DNA of 38,449 nt from JBGSPQ01 sp041738505. GTDB lineage: Bacteria > Patescibacteriota > Gracilibacteria > UBA1369. A program made the translations under genes and the position numbers. Shown piece after piece: positions 1 to 6,268 of the stretch (the first letter of the stretch is position 1; each line of letters begins with the position of its first letter). Where the stretch lies: the NCBI GenBank assembly GCA_041738505.1, contig JBGSPQ010000030.1, positions 1 to 38,449 of the forward strand, written 5' to 3'. The notes beneath the pieces are model-generated. The model was given only the letters and a program-made list of their open reading frames with translations. It was not told where the DNA came from and ran no database searches.

Positions 1-16
1 AGTATTTTTATGCATA

Positions 17-76
17 GAAACCTTGAATTATTGATGTATTGCTACTTCAGTTCTCTCAAGGTTTCTTGCTTTTTTC
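17..76 (+). terminator. possible terminator of an upstream gene outside the window
   Basis: A 10-bp inverted repeat (GAAACCTTGA at 17-26, TCAAGGTTTC at 56-65) is followed by a T-rich stretch. The loop is long (29 nt), so this is only a weak candidate. I see no gene in 1-334. Confidence 0.3.
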
Positions 77-334
77 AATGAATTGTTTTCTGTTTCAAAA
101 GTGTAAACAACCCGAGTATATTTAACACGCGCACAGAATTACAGTTAATTTATCGCGGCAAAAAGCCATTAGCATTAATAAAACTGTTCCCGGGCACAAC
201 TATTTTACGAAATGTTTTCGCATAGCTTCACCGCAGACTGATTTGTAAATTGATTCTCCCCCCCATCCACCCGCTTGTAATTTGCGGCGAAATATAAGAT
301 TATATCCAAACGGAATATCCATAATTTCGCACAC

Positions 335-2134
335 ATGAAAATAAATAAATTGCTGGCCGCGTTTTGTCTTACGGCTCTTCTTTTTGTGACCTCCTGTCAG
401 CTGCCCCCGGTTACACCCGATGAAAATGGAGAAATCAACGGCGGATCGGAAGAAATTACAAGCAAGACGGACGACTGGATTTTCAGTCCGTCGCAGTACA
501 ATGACGGTGGAAATTTCTCCAAAACAATGGGGGGTCAATCCATACCTATGCCCATGGCCATGGAAGCCATGGCTCCGCCGTCCGGCGCCAACCTGGGATT
601 TTCCGTGGGGGGAGCCAAAGACGTGGGCAACTTCCGCGAAAACATAGAGCAGGGTTACCTGCCCATCCCCACCGACATCACCTACGAAGGGCTCTTTTAC
701 GGCTACTTTTTTGACACCGGCGCGCAGGAAAAGTGCGAAAAACTGTTCTGCCCCTCATACTCCACCGCCGTCTCCACCGACCCCTTCAGCAAAGAGGAAA
801 AATACTTCCTTTCCGTGGGACTCAATTCCGGCATCAAAGAATCGGATTTCCAAAGAAAAAAGCTTAATCTTGTGGTTGTATTGGATATTTCGGGCTCCAT
901 GGGATCACCGTTTGATCAATATTATTACGATCGATTCGGCAATTATGTGGAAAAGTCGGATGATCCGTTTGAATCCTCCAAATCAAAAATGGAAATCGCC
1001 AACAGGGCGGTGGTTGATTTAGTCGGCCATCTGGAGGACGAGGATCGCTTTGGAATAGTTTTGTTTGACGACAGCGCCTATCTGGCCAAACCGCTAGCCA
1101 AGGTCAAAAATACCGACATGGAAGCCATCAAAGAACACGTTCTGGAAATCACCGATCAGGGCGGAACCAATATGGAGGCCGGAATGGAAGAGGGAACGAA
1201 TCTATTTGGCGAATTTGAAGACGCCAACCCAGAGGAATATGAAAACCGCATCATCTTCATCACCGACGCCATGCCCAACACCGGCGACGACAGCGAGGAA
1301 GGACTGGTCGGTATGTTCAAAAATAACGCTGAAAACGGCCTTTATACCACATTCGTGGGAGTGGGGGTTGATTTCAACACCGAACTCGTGGAGGCTTTAA
1401 CCAAAACCAAAGGTGCAAATTATTATTCCGTCCACTCCGAAAAGGAATTCAAAGAAACCATGGACGAGGGCTTTGACTACATGGTCACCCCGCTGGTGTT
1501 TGATCTGAAAATGGAGCTGGAAGCCGACGGCTACGAAATAGAAAAGGTTTACGGCTCGCCCGAAGCAGACGAGGCCACCGGCGAAATCATGTACGTAAAC
1601 ACGCTCTTTCCCTCCAAAACGGAAGAAGGCCAGGTAAAAGGCGGATTGGTCCTCTTACAGCTCAAAAAGACGTCCGAAAGCGGAAAACTAAACCTAAAAG
1701 TGTCCTACGAGGACCGCAACGGCAAAAAAGACGGCGATGAAAAGGAAATAACCTTTACCGACCGCCAGCCCGACAACTACCCCAACACCGGAATCAGAAA
1801 AGGCATCCTCCTATCCCGCTACGCCAGTCTGATGCAGGCCTGGGCAATGGAAGGCCACGAAAACCAACGCCGCCCCGAACCCCGCCCCATGCCCTGCCCG
1901 ATCATCTACATGGAAAGAGGAATCTATCCTCCCGAGCCGCCGTTCATGCCTCCGTGCTTCCCGTATCCCGTGCTGGGCGAATGGGAGCGCCAATCCGTGG
2001 AACTTTCCGTGGATGAAAATTACAGCGACTTGTTCAAAGAATTCGCGGCGCACTTCAAAGCGGAAGCATCCGCCATCGGCGACGACACTCTGGAGCAGGA
2101 GCTGGACCTGCTGGAAGATCTGGCGGAGGAATAA
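335..2134 (+). CDS. von Willebrand factor A domain lipoprotein (YfbK-like)
   Basis: This is a predicted secreted lipoprotein of 599 residues. The N-terminus has a lysine-containing hydrophobic signal ending in a lipobox (VTSC, Cys at about residue 21). A YfbK-like segment (NFRENIEQGYLP, then GLFYGYFFDTG) precedes a vWA domain at about residues 175-380. The metal-ion-dependent adhesion site is intact: D184-x-S186-x-S188, T278 in GGTN, and D311 in FITD. Family members bind protein partners through this site, and their exact partner is usually unknown. The region around residues 70-85 is rich in Met and Pro. The C-terminal part carries a Pro-rich insert (about 510-545) and an acidic helix. There is no Shine-Dalgarno sequence before the ATG, as for most genes here. 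The gene stands alone, is followed by a hairpin terminator, and lies just upstream of the retroelement without an obvious functional link. Confidence 0.9.
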   Translation: MKINKLLAAFCLTALLFVTSCQLPPVTPDENGEINGGSEEITSKTDDWIFSPSQYNDGGNFSKTMGGQSIPMPMAMEAMAPPSGANLGFSVGGAKDVGNFRENIEQGYLPIPTDITYEGLFYGYFFDTGAQEKCEKLFCPSYSTAVSTDPFSKEEKYFLSVGLNSGIKESDFQRKKLNLVVVLDISGSMGSPFDQYYYDRFGNYVEKSDDPFESSKSKMEIANRAVVDLVGHLEDEDRFGIVLFDDSAYLAKPLAKVKNTDMEAIKEHVLEITDQGGTNMEAGMEEGTNLFGEFEDANPEEYENRIIFITDAMPNTGDDSEEGLVGMFKNNAENGLYTTFVGVGVDFNTELVEALTKTKGANYYSVHSEKEFKETMDEGFDYMVTPLVFDLKMELEADGYEIEKVYGSPEADEATGEIMYVNTLFPSKTEEGQVKGGLVLLQLKKTSESGKLNLKVSYEDRNGKKDGDEKEITFTDRQPDNYPNTGIRKGILLSRYASLMQAWAMEGHENQRRPEPRPMPCPIIYMERGIYPPEPPFMPPCFPYPVLGEWERQSVELSVDENYSDLFKEFAAHFKAEASAIGDDTLEQELDLLEDLAEE

Positions 2135-2153
2135 TCCGGCGCTAACAAAAAAC

Positions 2154-2194
2154 GGCACGCAAAAGGAGAATAATTCTTTCTCTTTTTGTGTGCC
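2154..2194 (+). terminator. hairpin terminator after the vWA lipoprotein gene
   Basis: The arms 2154-2170 and 2178-2194 form a 17-bp stem with two G-U pairs and a 7-nt loop. It begins 20 nt after the stop codon. The right arm is itself U-rich, but no clean U-tract follows. Confidence 0.55.
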
Positions 2195-2210
2195 GTGCCC
2201 CCTTTTGGAA

Positions 2211-2250
2211 CAACCAACCTTTCACTTTAACCAACGTGGAAGGTTGGTTG
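2211..2250. repeat. 11-bp perfect inverted repeat upstream of the DGR target promoter
   Basis: CAACCAACCTT (2211-2221) is the exact reverse complement of 2240-2250, and a further GGTTGGTTG copy follows at about 2252-2260. It ends 16 bp before the -35 box of the target-gene promoter. It could be an operator or an RNA hairpin of the preceding transcript. The sequence does not decide between these. Confidence 0.5.
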
Positions 2251-2265
2251 TGGTTGGTTGCTAAA

Positions 2266-2294
2266 TTGTTAAATCAGGCAAAAACTGGTATAAT
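2266..2294 (+). promoter_or_regulatory. sigma70-type promoter of the DGR target gene
   Basis: A TTGTTA -35 box (2266-2271), a 17-bp spacer and a perfect TATAAT -10 box (2289-2294) preceded by TGG (extended -10) are present. The expected start is near 2301, about 20 nt before the ATG, leaving a very short leader. Confidence 0.65.
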
Positions 2295-2319
2295 TAACTG
2301 ATAAATTCACCCGTTTAAA

Positions 2320-3207
2320 ATGAACGAAAAGTGTCAAAAATGGCATGAACAACTGAATCACCTGCGCGCGAAACACGCGGAGTTCATGCAGACCTACTCA
2401 GACGCGCTGGAATTCGCCAAACAAAACCCCAAAATCCGCGAAACCTCATTCACCCGTTGCCGGGTACTCTTCAACGAAATCAAACCACTGGTCATGGAAC
2501 TGCGGGATAGTTTACCGCGCCTCACCAAAGAGCAAATAGAACTTATGTCACAACTTGAAGCCCAATATCCCAAAATGAGAGCCTCTTTGGAACAACGTAA
2601 GATTTCAACCAAGGGTATGCCGACATGGGAACGGATCAAAAAAGCCCTTACACCGGAAGTGCTTAATAAAGCCTTAAAACTGGCCGAACCCGCTTTATTG
2701 TTAATTCCGCCCACAACACGACAATCCAAGGTGGAAGCAATTAATAAAAACCCTGCCACATGCCAAACGCAGGACACATATACATACGAATTCAACGATA
2801 ATAACCTTTGGAATGGAGGAAACCCCCAAACGGAAAACAAGTGGCGGATTTCGATTGTAGAGGGGATACGGGATATTGCGCAAGATAATGAAATTTATGA
2901 CGGAAAAAGAACAAATTTTGAAATGGCAAAACTGTGGGTGGAAAAATATGAAAAGGAAGGATTGGATGTCATGAATGATGCCGATTCATATTTGGTTTTG
3001 ATGATGAAACGAATGGACGAAGGCAAACCGGTTGATCCAAACACTTATACGGTTTTAAACGGCAAGAACTTGACAAAAGACGCTCTTGTGGCGCTCGGTC
3101 TTTGGGACAACGATCAGGTCCGCCTGTTCTACGATAATCCTGATTTTGTCGACTTTAGCCTTCGTTTGCGTGGCTCGGTGGGGGTAGATGTGTCTGAAAC
3201 GGCTTAG
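2320..3207 (+). CDS. DGR target (variable) protein
   Basis: This 295-residue protein is the target diversified by the adjacent retroelement. The last 40 or so codons contain the variable repeat, which encodes about residues 253-291. Eleven codons in that stretch differ from the template because of adenine substitutions. The N-terminal 100 residues look helical and charged, the centre is unassigned, and the C-terminus ends in a LRLRGSV block. In other DGR targets the comparable C-terminal region is a C-type-lectin/FGE-like fold that displays variable side chains; that fold is inferred here, not shown. There is no signal peptide or transmembrane segment, so the protein is probably cytoplasmic or is exported by an unrecognised route. 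A good promoter lies directly upstream and a hairpin terminator directly downstream. No Shine-Dalgarno sequence is seen. The ligand is unknown. Confidence 0.9.
   Translation: MNEKCQKWHEQLNHLRAKHAEFMQTYSDALEFAKQNPKIRETSFTRCRVLFNEIKPLVMELRDSLPRLTKEQIELMSQLEAQYPKMRASLEQRKISTKGMPTWERIKKALTPEVLNKALKLAEPALLLIPPTTRQSKVEAINKNPATCQTQDTYTYEFNDNNLWNGGNPQTENKWRISIVEGIRDIAQDNEIYDGKRTNFEMAKLWVEKYEKEGLDVMNDADSYLVLMMKRMDEGKPVDPNTYTVLNGKNLTKDALVALGLWDNDQVRLFYDNPDFVDFSLRLRGSVGVDVSETA
3076..3193 (+). repeat. DGR variable repeat (VR) with 3' IMH-like end
   Basis: VR aligns without gaps to TR at an offset of 486 bases. In the 105-base core (3076-3180 against 3562-3666), 18 positions differ and all 18 are adenine in TR; the other 87 are identical. 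The last 20 or so core bases (CTTCGTTTGCGTGGCTCGGTG region) contain no TR adenine and act like the initiation-of-mutagenic-homing segment. Beyond it, 3181, 3186 and 3187 differ at non-adenine positions, as expected for IMH against IMH*, before ATGTGT again matches. Confidence 0.95.
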
Positions 3208-3230
3208 TATTTAATCTTTGATTTTTCTTA

Positions 3231-3257
3231 AGCCCCGCAGCGTGCGGGGCTTTTCTT
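3231..3257 (+). terminator. terminator hairpin after the target gene, possible DGR cruciform
   Basis: A perfect 9-bp stem (AGCCCCGCA / TGCGGGGCT) with a 3-nt loop at 3231-3251 is followed by TTTCTTT. It lies 24 nt past the target stop codon and 38 nt past VR. It reads as a rho-independent terminator. Some DGRs have a GC-rich hairpin just after VR that aids homing, so a dual role is possible. Confidence 0.75.
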
Positions 3258-3319
3258 TACTTTTATTTTTTACACAAAAAGATTAAACTTACAGCATACG
3301 GTGAATAGCAACTCGATGT

Positions 3320-3495
3320 TTCCGCATAAGCGGAACTGCGGGCTACCGTACATTTCTTCTACCATCAAGGGGCTTGTCATTCAGCGTTCGTCATTGTGAC
3401 AGACGCTTCGAAGAAGTCCGGTAGTAAGATACGAGCACATTGAAAAGCAAATCTACCCTCACGTTTGAGCCGGACTTAACTCCATTTGAGGAGTT
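3320..3495 (+). other. structured non-coding segment upstream of the template repeat
   Basis: Four stem-loops can be drawn: TTCCGC/GCGGAA (3320-3335); AGCGT..GTC/GAC..ACGCT (3383-3407); AAGTCC with GGTAG pairing to CTACC and GGACTT (3414-3477); and AACTCC/GGAGTT (3478-3495). No protein gene is credible across 3208-3671. The most likely reading is the 5' part of the TR-containing RNA. I see no convincing promoter for it. Confidence 0.5.
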
Positions 3496-3561
3496 GAAAA
3501 AAGCAAACCAATGCGGACACCGTGGTTGCGACTGCGGTTGTCTATAGGGAAAAGGCCGGTC

Positions 3562-3679
3562 AAAAACGCTCTTGTGGCGAACGGAAATTGGAACAACGAT
3601 CAGGTCAACCTGAACAACGATAATCCTGATAATGTCAACAATAACCTTCGTTTGCGTGGCTCGGTGCGGGTTTATGTGT
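3562..3679 (+). repeat. DGR template repeat (TR)
   Basis: This is the non-coding partner of VR. The core 3562-3666 has 34 adenines, of which 18 are altered in VR. The adenines are clustered in AAC/AAT triplets in the register of the target reading frame (13 Asn codons, 11 of them changed in VR). Substitution at the first two positions of AAY can never create a stop codon. The 3' end (3667-3679) overlaps the stop codon of the opposite-strand Avd-like gene. Confidence 0.95.
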
Positions 3680-4016
3680 TTTGTGCTGCTTTCAGCCATC
3701 CTCCAAGCATTCTGCCGATCTCATCAAGTTTGGCTTGTAGCTGGAAGATTTTGGTTTCATTGGCCAATTTGAGTTCAAGCAATAATCGAAGTTTCAGCGT
3801 TGAAACTTCCAGTTTGCTTCCTGCCTTTATCAAATATCCCGCTTTAAATGTTTTCGGAGCATTTTTTGCCATGACTAAGTTTTCCATGCAATCTAAAATT
3901 GAGTTTTCCAGGCTTAGACCGATGGAATACTTTCTTCGCTTCTCCATCTTGTTGTTTAACTCTATAATCGCCTTATATGCTTCATAAGTCCTGTTAATGA
4001 TAGGAAGTGATTCCAT
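3672..4016 (-). CDS. avd: Avd-like four-helix-bundle accessory protein of the DGR
   Basis: This 114-residue, almost entirely helical basic protein resembles the four-helix-bundle/S23 family that includes the DGR accessory variability determinant. Family-typical segments are SLENSILDCMENLVMAKNAP near residues 35-55, KLEVSTLKLRLLLEL near 68-82, and the C-terminal LDEIGRMLGGWLK. In the Bordetella phage system, Avd is a pentamer that binds the reverse transcriptase and the template RNA and is essential for cDNA synthesis. The placement is unusual: the gene runs opposite to TR and the reverse transcriptase. Its stop codon (3672-3674) lies inside the TR 3' end, and its start overlaps the reverse transcriptase start region by about 20 bp. 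Transcription of TR into the reverse transcriptase gene would therefore be antisense to this gene. Confidence 0.8.
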   Translation of the reverse strand: MESLPIINRTYEAYKAIIELNNKMEKRRKYSIGLSLENSILDCMENLVMAKNAPKTFKAGYLIKAGSKLEVSTLKLRLLLELKLANETKIFQLQAKLDEIGRMLGGWLKAAQNT

Positions 4017-5019
4017 AGATTTGAGTTTAAAGAATATTTGGAAAAGCTGGTTTGATTTCAGAAAAGGGAAAAGGGCCAGTCTGGAAATTCACGATTTTCA
4101 GTATCATCTTGAGCGGCGGATTTTTGATCTTTATCGCGATTTGAACAACGGGAGATATCGTCATGGCGGATACGGAAAATTTATCGTATGCGATAACAAA
4201 CGGCGGGAAATTTCGGTGGCTTCGGTGCGGGACAGGGTCGTCCATCGGCTGGTATATGATTATCTTGTGCGAATATACGACAAAACATTTACTTTTGATG
4301 CCTGGTCGTGCCGCAAAGGAAAGGGTCTGCTTGGCGCTATAGAAAGAACACAGGAATTTATGAAACATAGTGCGGCTCGTGCACGCGCTCAACGTACACA
4401 CGCTACGCAAAGCCGTTTTTCGTGGGTCTGGAAGTGCGATGTTAGGAAGTTTTTTGATAGTGTCGATCAGGAGGTTTTGCTTAAAATTCTTTGGCGGCGA
4501 ATCAAGGATAAGACAACCCTGGAATTGCTCAAAGAAATAATCGGCAGTTATTCAGGCGATAATGGCGGGCGCATTGGAATGCCAATCGGCAATCTCACCA
4601 GCCAGGTTTTCGCCAATATTTATCTGAATGAGCTGGATAGATTTGTTAAGCATGAGCTGAAAGTGCGAAAGTATTTACGTTATGGCGATGATTTTATTGT
4701 TGTGGAAAATGATTTGGAGAGGGTGAAAGGCGTAAGACTTGCAGTAAGCAGTTTTTTGACCGAAAAACTTAAATTGCAGGTAAATGCAAAGAGCGACAGG
4801 ATAATGAAGGTATCGGAGGGGCTGAAATTCCTCGGGGTTAAGGTTTGGTCATCGGGCAGAACCCTGAACAGACGCAATCGGAACCGAATCAAGACAAGAC
4901 TGAAAGTAAATAATATTTCCAGTTATTCAGGAGTGATAAAAAAACATGGAAACAGCAGGCGGATGAGGGAATTTAAATGGCTAATATGCGAAAAAATCAG
5001 CAACTGGGCGGTATTCTAG
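3997..5019 (+). CDS. DGR-type reverse transcriptase
   Basis: The protein has 340 residues from ATG 3997. It makes error-prone cDNA from the template RNA, misreading adenines. Reverse transcriptase motifs are in order: motif A WKCDVRKFFDSVD with D148; the DGR-typical PIGNLTSQ at about 196-203 (IGxxxSQ in place of the usual retroviral sequence); YGDD at 229-232 as the catalytic motif; and LKFLGVKV further on. There is no maturase or endonuclease domain, which argues against a group II intron. The ATG at 3997 overlaps the divergent Avd-like gene. TTG 4021 is an in-frame alternative that would remove the overlap and keep all conserved sequence. A Ala/Arg-rich segment (about 125-140) just before motif A looks like a family-variable insertion. 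The gene ends 4 bp inside the convergent hepT. Confidence 0.93.
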   Translation: MIGSDSIDLSLKNIWKSWFDFRKGKRASLEIHDFQYHLERRIFDLYRDLNNGRYRHGGYGKFIVCDNKRREISVASVRDRVVHRLVYDYLVRIYDKTFTFDAWSCRKGKGLLGAIERTQEFMKHSAARARAQRTHATQSRFSWVWKCDVRKFFDSVDQEVLLKILWRRIKDKTTLELLKEIIGSYSGDNGGRIGMPIGNLTSQVFANIYLNELDRFVKHELKVRKYLRYGDDFIVVENDLERVKGVRLAVSSFLTEKLKLQVNAKSDRIMKVSEGLKFLGVKVWSSGRTLNRRNRNRIKTRLKVNNISSYSGVIKKHGNSRRMREFKWLICEKISNWAVF

Positions 5020-5354
5020 TTGTCGCTTAAATATTCAGTAACCGCCTTTTTCAATTGTGGAAGTTCCTCTTTGATTGTTGTCCAGACAACATTAAGATCA
5101 ACGCCAAAATATTCATGAATAAGTTTGTTTCGCATGCCGATAATCTTATACCATTCTACTGTTGTCAGTTTATTTCGGGTGGCTTTTGAAACGGAATTTG
5201 CCGCTTCGCCGATTATTTCCAGTTGGCGCACCATCGCGTTTTGCAGGATTTCATTTTTATAAAATTCACGCAGTGTCAATTTTGCGCAATATTTTTCAAT
5301 AAAGCTTATGGACTTTAAAATATGTGACAAATAGACTTTATCGTCGCGAATCAT
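5016..5354 (-). CDS. hepT: HepT-type HEPN-domain ribonuclease toxin (DUF86)
   Basis: This 112-residue helical protein has the HEPN catalytic signature R75-x4-H80-x-Y82 (RNKLIHEYF). HEPN toxins of this family cleave RNA. In characterised pairs the partner MntA AMPylates the tyrosine of the RX4HXY motif, and that tyrosine is present. The gene lies downstream of mntA and overlaps it by 17 nt, the usual antitoxin-first order, which implies one transcript and translational coupling. Its 3' end overlaps the reverse transcriptase gene by 4 bp in a tail-to-tail arrangement. Confidence 0.88.
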   Translation of the reverse strand: MIRDDKVYLSHILKSISFIEKYCAKLTLREFYKNEILQNAMVRQLEIIGEAANSVSKATRNKLTTVEWYKIIGMRNKLIHEYFGVDLNVVWTTIKEELPQLKKAVTEYLSDN

Positions 5355-5643
5355 AAATAACTTTAAGGTCTTTTTTTACGTATTTTTTTATTTCCGGATG
5401 AAGTGCTTTTTCTGTAACAAGATCAACTTTCTTGATATTTACCTTTTTTGAAATTTTTTCTTCTATCTCCACAATATCAAAAAATGAAACCGGCTTGGAA
5501 AAGCTGACCAGTATATCCAGATCGCTTGATTTTGTCTCTTCACCACGGGCATATGAGCCGAAAATAGCGGCGTAGTTGATGTTATACTCTTTAATTATTG
5601 GCAGTATTTTATTTATGATTATTTTTCGTTGTTGCGGAGTCAT
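5338..5643 (-). CDS. mntA: MntA-type minimal nucleotidyltransferase antitoxin
   Basis: This 101-residue protein carries the minimal nucleotidyltransferase signature GSX10DXD: G29-S30, then D41-x-D43 (SSDLDILV). In characterised systems it neutralises HepT by transferring AMP to the toxin tyrosine. It is the first gene of the two-gene operon, and the start ATG at 5643 has no Shine-Dalgarno sequence. The upstream DNA holds a TATAAT promoter flanked by an inverted repeat that overlaps the start codon, suggesting autoregulation. Confidence 0.87.
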   Translation of the reverse strand: MTPQQRKIIINKILPIIKEYNINYAAIFGSYARGEETKSSDLDILVSFSKPVSFFDIVEIEEKISKKVNIKKVDLVTEKALHPEIKKYVKKDLKVIYDSRR

Positions 5644-5691
5644 TGAGGTTTAATATTATACCAATACAACTTTACATGTTTTTAACCTCAA
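5643..5691 (-). promoter_or_regulatory. mntA-hepT promoter within an 8-bp inverted repeat (candidate operator)
   Basis: On the minus strand a TGG-TATAAT extended -10 box (about 5655-5663) lies between TTGAGGTT (5684-5691) and AACCTCAA (5643-5650), which are exact reverse complements. No clear -35 box is at the right distance. One arm overlaps the mntA start, so a bound protein could block both initiation of transcription and the promoter. Confidence 0.5.
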
Positions 5692-5716
5692 AATAAAGAT
5701 TCATGTGAAATCAAAT

Positions 5717-5748
5717 AAAAAACCCCCCGCCGAGGCGGGGGGAAAAAA
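5717..5748 (-). terminator. strong minus-strand rho-independent terminator
   Basis: An 8-bp all-G/C stem (CCCCCCGC / GCGGGGGG, 5723-5742, loop CGAG) has A-runs on both sides. Read on the minus strand it is a GC hairpin followed by TTTTTTATTT. No protein gene on the minus strand lies upstream for 3.6 kb, so it most likely ends the non-coding transcript described at 5718-6161. Confidence 0.75.
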
Positions 5749-6161
5749 TCAGAGTTCTATCAGCCGTAATGTAAAAAATTTAAATCGCGACTGAGAATGT
5801 TTGTTTTGGTTTTAGATTTTGTTTTTGTTTGGGAGCTGGTGACCAGGCAGTCCGTGTTTTCTGCTTTGCTTCGGCTGATTATTTACAGTCCGGCCAGGGA
5901 CCGTCCGTTTGCGTGTCTTAACCACCATAAAGGTGAAGAGAAGACACCGGACAGCGGGTGGGGTGGTCCGGTAAGTCAAGGAGGACCATCACAGAGCAGA
6001 GAAAGCCGGATTAACAAGTATTTGTTTTCCCGGCTCTCTCTGCTAGGATTGAGCTACTACCAAGCGGGTTTTCAAAGGTCATTTTTGTGCCTCTCTGACA
6101 TTTTCCCAAAAACGGGTTCTGCTATGTCATCATCTCAATAACTTATCTTATCTATCGTTAT
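5718..6161 (-). ncRNA. candidate structured RNA of about 440 nt, family not recognised
   Basis: The minus strand here has a promoter (6168-6196), a terminator (5717-5748) and no credible protein between them. Strong stems include a 15-bp stem pairing 6044-6030 with 6009-5995, where the one non-Watson-Crick pair is G-U only if the minus strand is the RNA. Another pairs 5952-5942 with 5918-5903 (GTCCG..GTGTCT type), and TGACAT/ATGTCA lies near the 5' end. An A-rich unpaired linker precedes the terminator. I looked for RNase P RNA, tmRNA and SRP RNA signatures and did not find them. Size and build fit a stable housekeeping-type or regulatory RNA. The existence of a transcript is inferred from signals only. 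Confidence 0.5.
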
Positions 6162-6167
6162 CAGATT

Positions 6168-6196
6168 ATTGTATCAAATGAGAAGGGGAGAGTCAA
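6168..6196 (-). promoter_or_regulatory. minus-strand sigma70-type promoter for the candidate RNA
   Basis: On the minus strand TTGACT (6196-6191), a 17-bp spacer and TACAAT (6173-6168) are present. The start is expected near 6161. It points away from the neighbouring gene at 6269 and into the structured region. Confidence 0.65.
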
Positions 6197-6268
6197 ATGA
6201 AATGTAATGGACAAACTCAGGGGATATTCTATGAAATATTACAATGAATCGGTCAATAATCATTTAAA

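Noticed and set aside
3391..3699. A minus-strand ORF across the template repeat
   Set aside because: It overlaps the structured leader and TR, and its sequence is explained by the non-coding DGR elements.
3997..5019. Group II intron or retron reverse transcriptase
   Set aside because: There is no maturase/endonuclease domain and no intron RNA ends, while a TR/VR pair with adenine-only differences is present. This settles it as a DGR.
5825..6140. RNase P RNA or tmRNA at this locus
   Set aside because: The plus strand near 5832-5852 (GAGCTGGTGACCAGGCAGTC) recalls the 5' end of E. coli RNase P RNA, and a minus-strand CAGAACCCG recalls its 3' conserved region. However, the universal GAGGAAAGTCC block is absent on both strands. 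No tRNA-like CCA end or T-loop is present for tmRNA.
5797..6141. A 114-codon plus-strand ORF in the gene-free region
   Set aside because: The translation looks random, the DNA is dominated by RNA-type inverted repeats, and promoter and terminator signals favour a non-coding minus-strand transcript.
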